Positions 14,895 through 22,684 of a stretch of DNA of 26,216 nt are shown one piece after another. Position 1 is the first letter of the stretch. Every line of letters begins with the position of its first letter. The notes beneath the pieces are model-generated. The model was not told the DNA's origin. It saw only the letters and a program-made list of their open reading frames with translations, and did not search any database. Source of the DNA: an uncultured Erwinia sp. (GTDB taxonomy: Bacteria > Pseudomonadota > Gammaproteobacteria > Enterobacterales > Enterobacteriaceae); NCBI GenBank assembly GCA_946221915.1, contig CAMIKG010000061.1, forward strand, positions 1 through 26,216. The letters run 5' to 3'. The translations under genes were made by a program, and so were the position numbers.

Positions 14895-17800
14895 TAATCC
14901 CCACGGATCAATCCAGCTTAGCGGATTCGGCGCATAAGCATACAGATTCAGACCGCCCGCCAGCCCAATCGGGTCTGGCGTAATAAACCGCCCCACCTGC
15001 GGATCATAATAGCGGAACAAATTGTAGTGTAACCCGGTTTCTGCGTCAGCATACTGCCCGGCATAGCGCAGCGGCTGATGACGCAGGGCAGGGTGAGGCA
15101 TCAGGCGCTGGTAGCCGTCCGCCTGGCCGCTGAGCGCACCGAAGCTGCCGTACTGACCGCTCCAGCAAACGTCGCCTTCCTCGTCCGTGACTTCCAGCGG
15201 CGCACCATTCAGATCGGTGCTGAACCACAGCAGATCACCACGCTGTTGCTGTGGCGCATGCTCGACGCGCGCCAGCGGGCTCCAGGCTTCGTCCGGGTCA
15301 TACAGGTAAGTGCTGCACAGGCCGTTATGCTGCTGCTCCTGCAGCAGCCGGTAACCCTGCCACAGAAAGCGGGTTTCCTGCGAACCGTGCGGGCTGGTGA
15401 CGATCTTGCTTGTACGCCTGCCCAGCGCATCATAGTGATAGCGCGCCGTGAAATCGCCCAGCGGCCCGGTGCCGGAAGCGGAGATAAGCCGGTTTTCGCC
15501 ATCGTAAGCAAAGTGCTGCTGGTGCAGGCCGTGACGACGGCTGACCAGGTTGCCCCAGCCGTCATACTGCATTAACAGATTTTGCCAGTGCATCAGACGG
15601 TTATCGCTAACGGGCGGCGATTGTGCCGCTGCAATAAGGTTATCCGCCGCGTCATAGCAAAACTGTGCGCGGCAACCCTGACGCGCTTCGCTGTGACTCA
15701 GCAGGCGACCTTCTGCATCATAGCCGTAGCTGATTTCCCCGCGCAGGGTGTCGCTGATTCCTGCCAGTTCGTCACGGTCGCTATAGTGAAAAACGCGCGC
15801 CAGCAGGATTTTCTCCGGCGGCGTGACGTCATCGCTCAGGGCGCTGAGTGGCCCTGCGGCACCGGCGTGTAGTGCTGTTGCGCCTGCCATCCCGCTGTGC
15901 GTCAGCGCCGTAAACCCGCTCAGCTCACTGCGTTGCAGAATACGCCTGCCCGCACTGTCGTAGCGGCGCAACTGCTGGCGTGCGCCCTGACTGCGCCCGG
16001 TTTCGCGGTGCAGCCGGTCGCGGGTAAATTCGCTCACCAGCTGCTGATTGAAACGGATAGCGCTGGCGTGGCCGGAACCGTAGTACAGCCAGGCCAGCTG
16101 CTGTCCGCCGGATAGTGTCAGATGGGTGAGATTGCCGGACGCATCCCACTGATATGCCAGCTCGCCATTAATGCCGGACTCGCCCAGCAGGCGGCCTGCT
16201 GCATCGCGCCTGAACACAACCTCATCCGATTCAATCCCCAGCGCGCTGCCCGCGGCTGTTGGCATGCGTTGCAGGCGCACCAGCCGCCCGGCCTGGTCAT
16301 GGTGATACCGGTACTCCGCATGCTGATGGTGGCGTGCAGTCAGCTGTCCGCTGTCGTCATAGCTGAACTGCTGACTGCGACTGGGCATATCGCCGCCGGA
16401 GGAGGGTAACCCCAGGTCCTGCACGTTGCTGAGAAATCCGCGTTCATCCCATAGCAGCTGGCGCGAGGTGTTATCCGGGCGTATTTCGCTCAGCAGGTGT
16501 CCCGTAGCGTCATAGCTAAAACGGTATGTGCCGCCGTTGCCATTTTCCAGCCGCAGCAGGTTGCCACGCGCATCGTAATGCCAGCGGCGGGTATGGCCGT
16601 TGCGGTCAGTCTGGCTGAGCGGCTGCCCTGACGCGTTCCACTGCCAGTGCATCTCACAACCTGCGGCATCACGCCAGAGACTGAGCTGATCGCCCACAAG
16701 CCACTGAAAGGTCTCGCGGCGCGTGTCGGGATAAATGATTTCACACAGCTGACCGGCATCGTTCCACGCGCGGCGCGTGACGTGGCCTTCTGCATCCCCG
16801 CTGCTGACCAGCTGGCCGAAGCGGTCATAGCAAAAACGGGTGATGCTGCCGCAGCAGTCGCTGCGCTGTATCAGCAGGCCCTGGCGATTCCACTGCAGGC
16901 GAACTTCACCGCCAGCGGCATCGGTGATGCAGTCCGGTAACGTTTCGTCATCGTCCGGGTAATGGTAGGTAGTGGTGTTATTCAGTGAATCAGTAGCTGA
17001 CAGCAGACGCCCCAGCAGGTCATACCGGTTCTGCTCGCAGGTGTGGTCAGGATACTCGCTGCGGCTGAGGCGGTCCGTCAGGCGGAACCAGTGATAGCGG
17101 GTACGGCGTCCTGCCGCGTCAGTCTCCTCGAGCATGCGGCCATAGCGATCCCAGCGACTGCGGCGAATTGCACCGCCGGGCAGGATGACGTCGCACAACT
17201 CCCCGTTGTCATACAGCAACGTACTCTGGCGGCCGTCGAAATCCGTAAAGCGCGCGACATGATCATCGTCGTTAATCAGCCAGTGCGCTGCAGCGCCGTC
17301 ATCGCGGCTGGCGCGGCGTGTGCCTGCGGCAAAGTCATATTCAAACTTGAGCTGTTCACCGTCACTGTGACGGAAAGAGACCACGCGCGGCAGACCGGCA
17401 ATCTCCTGCCACTGATATTCACACTGCAGTCCGCTGGCGTTCTGATGTGCGCTCATCAGGCCATCCTGCCAGCTGAAGCGGCGCCGCACGCGGCCGCCGC
17501 GGCCGGTTACCGTGACCAGCTGACGCTGGGCGTCGTACTGATAACTGACCAGGCAGATCTCATCATCAAGCCACGCCCCGGTCAGCCGCTGGTCCTGATA
17601 ACGGCAGACCACGCGCTGTCCGGCGCTGTCGGTCAGGGCATGCAGCGTGTTATCCGCGTTCCAGACAAATTCGATGGCGTTGCCGCAGGGTTCGCTCATG
17701 CATGAAGGCAGTGCGGGTGCACCGTCGGGCAGGGGAGGGAAGCGCCAGCGCTCACCGCTGATATCGTACAGCGACCAGCTGTCGTCATGGTGATGCTCCA

Positions 17801-18797
17801 GCCAGCATTTTTCCTCGCTGCAGTACGTGCGCCTGCCGCGCGGCACCTGCGGAAAAGCGAGATAGTCACCGCACGGCGAGCGCCATACCAGGCCGTCGCC
17901 GTAGTGCTGCAGCCGGGTTTCCCAGAACAGGTTCCAGCCGCGCCCGAGCACGCTGTCGCCCGGGTTGCCGCTGCGCCAGTAGCGCTGCCAGCGAACGGGG
18001 AGTCGTGACGGCAGAACAAAATCGAGTTCCTCTTCACCCGCGAGAAATTTTTGCCCGCTGACGATATCCACCGGGCGGGCGACAATCCCGGCCGCCGCCG
18101 CGCCGGTCATCAGCGCCCCTGCGCGGCAGAGAACCCGCCCGAGACGGCTGATGCCAGGCAGTTTGCTCAGCGCCCGCGCCAGTGCTCCTGTGCTGGCCGC
18201 AGCACCGCCGCCACCGAGCAGGCCGCTGAACAGCAGCGTCAGGTCAGAAGCCTGATACAGCCACTCCGGCACTTCCGGTGTGATTTCTGCTGTTTTCACC
18301 GCCGGGCCGCCAATTAATACATTGGCCGAGCCGTGAATTATCCGGCCATCACAGCTGGTGCGGTCATTGATACGCGAAGCGGGCTGGCCGTTGATGGTCA
18401 CGCTGGCGGCGCCTTCCGCCATATGCATCGAATGGCCGTCATCGTCGCACTGCACCTGACTGAGGCTGGCGAGGGCGGCAGGTTTGCCGTTGATAAAAAC
18501 GTTGGGGGAACCGCTGGAGATGAGGCCGCGTTTGCGTACCCGGCGTTCGCCGTTGACGGCGAGACTGTTGCGGGCGGACGTCGCCAGTTCACTGCTCAGC
18601 CAGCCCAGCGCCAGCGCCGCACCCACCAGCACTAAACCGACGCCGAGACAGGAGGCCGCCAGCCCGGTCGCCAGTAACACGCCGGACACCACGCCGCCTG
18701 CTGCGGCTACCGCCGCACCCACCAGTGTGCCGGCCATCATCCCTGACAGTGCGCCGGAGTGACCGATGGCGTCACCCAGACGTGCAGCTTCATACAT
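14586..18797 (-). CDS. PAAR-domain Rhs polymorphic toxin (T6SS effector)
   Basis: The 1403-residue protein is an Rhs effector that would load onto a type VI secretion spike and deliver its C-terminus into rival cells. Two hydrophobic segments (about 16-68) precede a PAAR domain (about 92-175, GSPNVFINGKPAA and TSCDGRIIHGSANVLIGG). A further apolar stretch follows (185-240), then the DUF6531-type start (RPVDIVSG, 241-248). Dozens of RHS/YD repeats form the cocoon. The core ends with RYYDPQVGRFITPDPIGL ... IDPWGL near residue 1301. The last 102 residues are a variable toxin tail with an EEYHGHVRDW segment. It resembles what I remember as polymorphic toxin type 17, a predicted RNase, but this is tentative. 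AAGGAA precedes the ATG. No vgrG or EagR chaperone gene is adjacent. Confidence 0.93.
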   Translation of the reverse strand: MYEAARLGDAIGHSGALSGMMAGTLVGAAVAAAGGVVSGVLLATGLAASCLGVGLVLVGAALALGWLSSELATSARNSLAVNGERRVRKRGLISSGSPNVFINGKPAALASLSQVQCDDDGHSMHMAEGAASVTINGQPASRINDRTSCDGRIIHGSANVLIGGPAVKTAEITPEVPEWLYQASDLTLLFSGLLGGGGAAASTGALARALSKLPGISRLGRVLCRAGALMTGAAAAGIVARPVDIVSGQKFLAGEEELDFVLPSRLPVRWQRYWRSGNPGDSVLGRGWNLFWETRLQHYGDGLVWRSPCGDYLAFPQVPRGRRTYCSEEKCWLEHHHDDSWSLYDISGERWRFPPLPDGAPALPSCMSEPCGNAIEFVWNADNTLHALTDSAGQRVVCRYQDQRLTGAWLDDEICLVSYQYDAQRQLVTVTGRGGRVRRRFSWQDGLMSAHQNASGLQCEYQWQEIAGLPRVVSFRHSDGEQLKFEYDFAAGTRRASRDDGAAAHWLINDDDHVARFTDFDGRQSTLLYDNGELCDVILPGGAIRRSRWDRYGRMLEETDAAGRRTRYHWFRLTDRLSRSEYPDHTCEQNRYDLLGRLLSATDSLNNTTTYHYPDDDETLPDCITDAAGGEVRLQWNRQGLLIQRSDCCGSITRFCYDRFGQLVSSGDAEGHVTRRAWNDAGQLCEIIYPDTRRETFQWLVGDQLSLWRDAAGCEMHWQWNASGQPLSQTDRNGHTRRWHYDARGNLLRLENGNGGTYRFSYDATGHLLSEIRPDNTSRQLLWDERGFLSNVQDLGLPSSGGDMPSRSQQFSYDDSGQLTARHHQHAEYRYHHDQAGRLVRLQRMPTAAGSALGIESDEVVFRRDAAGRLLGESGINGELAYQWDASGNLTHLTLSGGQQLAWLYYGSGHASAIRFNQQLVSEFTRDRLHRETGRSQGARQQLRRYDSAGRRILQRSELSGFTALTHSGMAGATALHAGAAGPLSALSDDVTPPEKILLARVFHYSDRDELAGISDTLRGEISYGYDAEGRLLSHSEARQGCRAQFCYDAADNLIAAAQSPPVSDNRLMHWQNLLMQYDGWGNLVSRRHGLHQQHFAYDGENRLISASGTGPLGDFTARYHYDALGRRTSKIVTSPHGSQETRFLWQGYRLLQEQQHNGLCSTYLYDPDEAWSPLARVEHAPQQQRGDLLWFSTDLNGAPLEVTDEEGDVCWSGQYGSFGALSGQADGYQRLMPHPALRHQPLRYAGQYADAETGLHYNLFRYYDPQVGRFITPDPIGLAGGLNLYAYAPNPLSWIDPWGLSGGKVYKNAPYHGTTDNSVKSRAPLNGQAALDNSVQVKPTSPRRVGTDVPNNEIVVLDKTRTQPNGIEEYHGHVRDWDALDNKQQSALTKAGMTTRKGKICG

Positions 18798-18915
18798 AAC
18801 AACGTTCCTTGTCGTTAAGTGTGAGAATCAATCTACCTGAATGGTATGCGCCAGAGGATGGCTGCCCGTGAGTCAGTCGTCAATGGCCTGTTGCGCGGGA
18901 TGCGAGGCAGTGCAG

Positions 18916-18942
18916 AAAAAAGGGATGCGGTCTGTGCATCCC
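18916..18942 (-). terminator. Rho-independent terminator of galR
   Basis: Read on the minus strand, GGGATGC pairs with GCATCCC around a 7-nt loop and is followed by six T residues (plus-strand A-run 18916-18921). It lies 12 nt after the galR stop. The remaining gap up to the rhs start (18798-18915) shows no gene; it must hold the rhs promoter. Confidence 0.9.
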
Positions 18943-18954
18943 TCAACGTTCAGA

Positions 18955-19956
18955 TTATCCCGGCGTGCCCACCGAATGCCGCCGCACCAGCGTCGGACTG
19001 AACATATTGGTCACCTCCGGCAGCGGCTCATTATTCGCCAGCGCTAACGCCAGTTCTGCTGCCTGCTGCGCCATGGTGACAATCGGATAGCGCACGGTGG
19101 TCAGACGCGGGCGCACGTAGCGGGAGACCAGCACATCGTCAAAACCGATCAGCGACATCTCCTCCGGGATCTGAATGCTGTTATCGCTCAGCACCGCCAG
19201 CGCCCCGGCGGCCATGGAGTCGTTATAGCAGGCGACAGCGGTGAACTGTTTGCCGCGCCCCAGCAGCTCCGTCATCGCCTGCTCGCCGCCCAGTTCGTCC
19301 GGCTCGCCAAACGCCACCAGCCGGTCGTTGCACGGCAGATTGTGTTCGCGCAGCGCATCGTAATAGCCCTGCAGACGCTCTTCCGCATCGGAAATGGTGT
19401 GGGTGGAACAGATAAAACCAATCTGCTGATGTCCCTGCTGGATCAGATGGCGGGTCGCCAGCCAGGCGCCATAACGGTCATCCAGCGCGATACAGCGCTG
19501 CTCGAAGCCTGGCAGGGAGCGGTTCAGCAATACCATTCCCGGCAGCTGGCGCATCAAACCGATCAGTTCGGCATCCGGCACTTTCTTGGCGTGTACCACC
19601 AGCGCGGCGCAGCGATGGCGCATCAGTTGCTCAATCGCCTGGCGCTCTTTCTCTTCATTATGGTAACCGTTACCAATCAGTAAAAAGTTGTTGGTGCGCC
19701 CGGCCACTTCATCGACCGCTTTCACCATGGCGCCAAAAAAAGGATCGGACACATCGCCCACCACCAGCCCAATGGTCTCCGTCGACTGCTGCGCCAGGGC
19801 GCGTGCATTGGCGTTCGGGTGGTACTGCAGCTGTTCCATCGCACTGGTCACGGCCAGCCGCGAACTCTCACTCGCTTTGGGTGAGTGATTGATGACGCGT
19901 GAGACCGTGGCGACCGAAACGCCCGCCAGCTTTGCAACATCCTTTATGGTAGCCAT
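18955..19956 (-). CDS. galR: Galactose operon repressor GalR (LacI family)
   Basis: The protein represses galactose transport and metabolism genes and is released by galactose. The 333 residues compare with 343 in E. coli, and the two are nearly collinear. The helix-turn-helix is at residues 2-22 (TIKDVAKLAGVSVATVSRVIN), the hinge follows (HPNANARALAQQ), and then the periplasmic-binding-like effector domain (NDSMAAGALAVL, SLIGFDDVLVSRYV). The C-terminus is about 10 residues shorter than in E. coli. Its neighbour in E. coli is lysA, in the same convergent arrangement; here 10.7 kb separate them. A gal-type operator lies in its own upstream region, pointing to autoregulation. A GalS paralogue is possible but fits the sequence less well. 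Confidence 0.93.
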   Translation of the reverse strand: MATIKDVAKLAGVSVATVSRVINHSPKASESSRLAVTSAMEQLQYHPNANARALAQQSTETIGLVVGDVSDPFFGAMVKAVDEVAGRTNNFLLIGNGYHNEEKERQAIEQLMRHRCAALVVHAKKVPDAELIGLMRQLPGMVLLNRSLPGFEQRCIALDDRYGAWLATRHLIQQGHQQIGFICSTHTISDAEERLQGYYDALREHNLPCNDRLVAFGEPDELGGEQAMTELLGRGKQFTAVACYNDSMAAGALAVLSDNSIQIPEEMSLIGFDDVLVSRYVRPRLTTVRYPIVTMAQQAAELALALANNEPLPEVTNMFSPTLVRRHSVGTPG

Positions 19957-19974
19957 CTGTTATCGTTACTTCCC

Positions 19975-19990
19975 GGGAAAACGTTTACAC
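19975..19990. promoter_or_regulatory. Gal operator in front of galR
   Basis: On the minus strand GTGTAAACGTTTTCCC fits the GalR/GalS consensus GTGTAANCGNTTNCAC at all fixed positions but one. It lies 18 bp before the galR start codon, a fitting place for autoregulation. The rest of the 233-bp gap up to bisC has no gene. It contains an 8-bp inverted repeat, TTATTCCT (20099-20106) and AGGAATAA (20134-20141), of unknown use. Confidence 0.75.
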
Positions 19991-20189
19991 ATAAATCCAG
20001 TGTTGCGGAAAATGTCAGCGGGTTCAAGCAGTGAGAATGCCAGCGGCGTCGCAAAGCCGAACGAAATGTGCCGCGTACCGGCTGATTTGGTTATTTGCTT
20101 ATTCCTCGATGTTCGTCACATGGCGACTGACGCAGGAATAAAAAATGATATGCTGATGGCAGCGCTATTTACCTGCCTGCGGACACAAC

Positions 20190-22472
20190 ATGACAACTAA
20201 AAAACTGCCACACCTTGCCCACTGGGGCGCGTTTACCGCCGTCACCCACAACGGCAAACTGACGGGCTGCGAACCGTTCTTCGCCGACCAGGACCCGTCG
20301 CCGATGCTGAACACCATTCCGGAACTGGTCTACTCCGACAAACGCATCCGTAAACCGATGGTGCGCCGCTCGTGGCTGAAGTCGCGCGAAAACAGCGACC
20401 GCACGCTGCGCGGCCGGGAAGATTTTGTCGAAGTCGACTGGGATACTGCACTGGATTTGGTGGCGGAAGAGAACCGCCGCGTGCGCGATCGCTACGGCGC
20501 ATCCGGCATCTTTAACGGCTCTTACGGCTGGTCCTCTGCCGGACGCGTCAACCATGCGCGTACCCTGATCCGCCGCTTCTACTTTACCGGCGGCGGCGGG
20601 GTCGATCAGCAGGGCAACTACAGCTGGGGCGCGGCGCAGTTTTTCCTGCCGTATGTGATCGGCACTTATATGCCACTCACCGGCCGCGTCACCGACTGGC
20701 CAAGCGTGGTGGAACACTGCCAGCTGTTTGTCGCTTTTGGCGGCCTGGCGCTGAAGAATGCCCAGGTGGCATCCGGCGGCGCAGGGCAGCACAGCCTGAA
20801 ACCGGCGCTGTTGCAGCTGGCGGCGAAAGGCACGCCGGTGATCAATATCAGCCCGATGCGCGATGACTGCCCGGAGTTTGTTAACGCGGAATGGATACCG
20901 ATCCGCCCGAATACCGACGTGGCGCTGATGCTGGCGCTTGGCTATGAAATCGAGCGGCGCGGCGCGGTGGATAACGCTTTCCTCGCCTCACACTGCACAG
21001 GCTATCCGCAGCTGCGCGCCTATCTGACCGGTGAAAGCGATGGCATCGCTAAAACCCCGGAGTGGGCCAGCGCAATTACCGGCATTCCGGCGGCGCGTAT
21101 CGCCTTGCTGGCGCAACAGCTGATCGGCGTGCGCAGCTTTATGACCTGTTCTTATTCGGTGCAGCGCGCCCATCGCGGCGAACAGCCGTACTGGATGATG
21201 ATTGCGCTGTCGTCAATGCTCGGTCAGCCGGGGCTGCCGGGCGCCGGCTTCTCGTTTGGTCACGGTTCGATGAACAGCGTCGGCAATCCACGTCTGGAAG
21301 GCCCGGCGCCGCTGATGTCCACCGGGCCGAACCCGTCTGGCCTGTCGATTCCGGTGGCGCGTATCAGCGATATGCTGCTCAATCCGGGTCAACCGTATAC
21401 TTTCCAGGGCGAGACGCTGGAATACCCTGATATTCACCTGATCCACTGGGCGGGTGGCAATCCGTTCCATCACCATCAGCAGCTGAACCGGCTGGTGGAG
21501 GGCTGGCAGCGCCCGGACACGGTGATTGTGCAGGACATCGTCTGGACGCCCGCGGCGCAGATGGCGGATATCGTGCTGCCGGTGACCACCACGCTGGAGC
21601 GCAATGATATCGGCGGCTCCTCGCGCGACCGCTTTGTGCTGGCGATGCATCAGGCGATTAAGCCGCAACACCAGGCACGCAACGATTTTGATATTTTCGC
21701 TGATGTGGCGGAGCGTCTTGGCTACCGCGACCAATTCACCGAAAAGCGCAATGAGATGCAGTGGATTGAGCATCTTTACCAGCAGTGCGCGGTGGCGCAT
21801 GCCAGCAAAGGCGTACACTGGCCGGAGTTTGGCGAGTTCTGGGAGCGTGGTTTTGTCGAAGTGCCGGAAGGCGGCAAGTCGTATGTGTTTATGGAGGCGT
21901 TCCGCAACGATCCGCAGGCGCATCCGATTAAAACCGCCAGCGGTAAGATCGAGCTGTTCAGCAATACCATTGCGGGCTATCAGCTGGATGATTTCGCCGG
22001 GCATCCGGAGTGGCGCGAGCCGCAGGAGTGGCTGGGCGCGGAGATCAGCCGCGATTATCCGCTGCATATGATCTCTATTCAGCCGGGCGACCGTCTGCAC
22101 AGCCAGCTGGACGCCACCGCCACGGTGCAGGCCAATAAAACCGCCGGGCACGAGACGCTGTGGATGCATCCGCAGGACGCCGCGCCACGCGGCATTGCCG
22201 ATGGTGAGGTGATTAAAGTCAGCAATAGCCGTGGCGCGATGCTGGCGGGGGTGCGGCTGACGGATGGCGTGACGCCGTCAGTGGTGCTGATCTCCACCGG
22301 CGCGTGGTTTGATCCTGGCTTTGGTAAAGCGCAATGGCAGCCGTATGACCGCGCGGGTAACCCGAATGTGCTGACGCTGGATATTGGCACCTCTTCGTTA
22401 ACCCAGGGACCAAACGCCATGAGTTGCCTGGTGCAAATCGAGAAAGCGCAGCCGCTGGAGCCAGCGCTTTAA
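20190..22472 (+). CDS. bisC: Biotin/TMAO/DMSO S- or N-oxide reductase, molybdopterin enzyme (BisC/TorZ type)
   Basis: This 760-residue oxidoreductase of the DMSO reductase family uses bis-MGD molybdenum to reduce sulfoxides or N-oxides. In E. coli BisC reduces biotin sulfoxide and methionine sulfoxide. The N-terminus shows no Tat signal (MTTKKLPHLAHWGAF), so a cytoplasmic enzyme is expected, favouring BisC over periplasmic TorZ. The likely Mo ligand is Ser116 in GSYGWSS. Cofactor-binding segments such as INISPMRDD, WAGGNPFHHHQ and ADIVLPVTTTLERND are intact, as is the C-terminal MGD-binding domain with the HSQLD block. No cysteine cluster for an Fe-S centre is seen at the start. The ribosome-binding site is weak. 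It is a single gene between galR and the Omr RNA. Confidence 0.87.
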   Translation: MTTKKLPHLAHWGAFTAVTHNGKLTGCEPFFADQDPSPMLNTIPELVYSDKRIRKPMVRRSWLKSRENSDRTLRGREDFVEVDWDTALDLVAEENRRVRDRYGASGIFNGSYGWSSAGRVNHARTLIRRFYFTGGGGVDQQGNYSWGAAQFFLPYVIGTYMPLTGRVTDWPSVVEHCQLFVAFGGLALKNAQVASGGAGQHSLKPALLQLAAKGTPVINISPMRDDCPEFVNAEWIPIRPNTDVALMLALGYEIERRGAVDNAFLASHCTGYPQLRAYLTGESDGIAKTPEWASAITGIPAARIALLAQQLIGVRSFMTCSYSVQRAHRGEQPYWMMIALSSMLGQPGLPGAGFSFGHGSMNSVGNPRLEGPAPLMSTGPNPSGLSIPVARISDMLLNPGQPYTFQGETLEYPDIHLIHWAGGNPFHHHQQLNRLVEGWQRPDTVIVQDIVWTPAAQMADIVLPVTTTLERNDIGGSSRDRFVLAMHQAIKPQHQARNDFDIFADVAERLGYRDQFTEKRNEMQWIEHLYQQCAVAHASKGVHWPEFGEFWERGFVEVPEGGKSYVFMEAFRNDPQAHPIKTASGKIELFSNTIAGYQLDDFAGHPEWREPQEWLGAEISRDYPLHMISIQPGDRLHSQLDATATVQANKTAGHETLWMHPQDAAPRGIADGEVIKVSNSRGAMLAGVRLTDGVTPSVVLISTGAWFDPGFGKAQWQPYDRAGNPNVLTLDIGTSSLTQGPNAMSCLVQIEKAQPLEPAL

Positions 22473-22510
22473 GGGCTTAGTAGCATAACTGCATATAAAT
22501 CACATAGCTG

Positions 22511-22581
22511 GTTACACTTTGCGGTTAACTGTTGCGAATCAATGATGGCGACCCGTCGGCGGGACTTGTTAAATTTTAAGT
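22511..22581 (+). promoter_or_regulatory. Probable OmpR-dependent promoter of the Omr sRNA
   Basis: TAAATT at 22570-22575 sits at -12 to -7 from the expected RNA start at 22582, while the -35 region (around 22547-22552) is poor, as in activator-dependent promoters. Upstream, GTTACACTTTGCG (22511-22523) and GTTAACTGTTGCG (22524-22536) form an imperfect direct repeat that could hold an OmpR dimer. The OmpR assignment follows E. coli omrA/omrB; the exact boxes are inferred. Confidence 0.5.
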
Positions 22582-22660
22582 CCCAGAGGTATTGATGGGT
22601 GAACATCAAAAGTATTCTTTCTTGATTACACCAACCTGCGCAGATGCGCAGGTTTTTTTT
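22582..22660 (+). ncRNA. omrA: OmrA/OmrB-like small regulatory RNA
   Basis: The 5' end CCCAGAGGTATTGAT matches the conserved start of E. coli OmrA and OmrB, which is the seed that pairs with outer-membrane protein mRNAs. The 3' end (ACACCAACCTGCGCAGATGCGCAGG then eight T, given here in two pieces: ACACCAACC and the stem CCTGCGC/GCGCAGG) is the conserved terminator hairpin. The middle part is variable, as between OmrA and OmrB. The length of about 79 nt compares with 82-88 in E. coli. E. coli has two tandem copies divergent from galR; here I see one, also on the galR side and in the same relative orientation. Hfq-dependent repression of TonB receptors, ompT and csgD is the known role in E. coli. 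Whether it is closer to OmrA or OmrB is undecided. Confidence 0.93.
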
Positions 22661-22684
22661 GCCCGAAAAAAGAGCAGAGGGTTT

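Noticed and set aside
15046..18635. Many open frames on both strands within the rhs gene
   Set aside because: They are out-of-frame shadows of a GC-rich repeat gene, with low-complexity translations and no start signals.
21213..22169. 318-codon frame antisense to bisC
   Set aside because: A shadow of high-GC codon bias; no ribosome-binding site and no recognisable motif.
22592..22684. N-terminal extension of the FtsI-like protein back to 22592/22595, with a good ribosome-binding site
   Set aside because: The stretch is the Omr sRNA including its terminator; AGAGG belongs to the conserved sRNA seed, and FtsI-type proteins start near the ATG at 22685.
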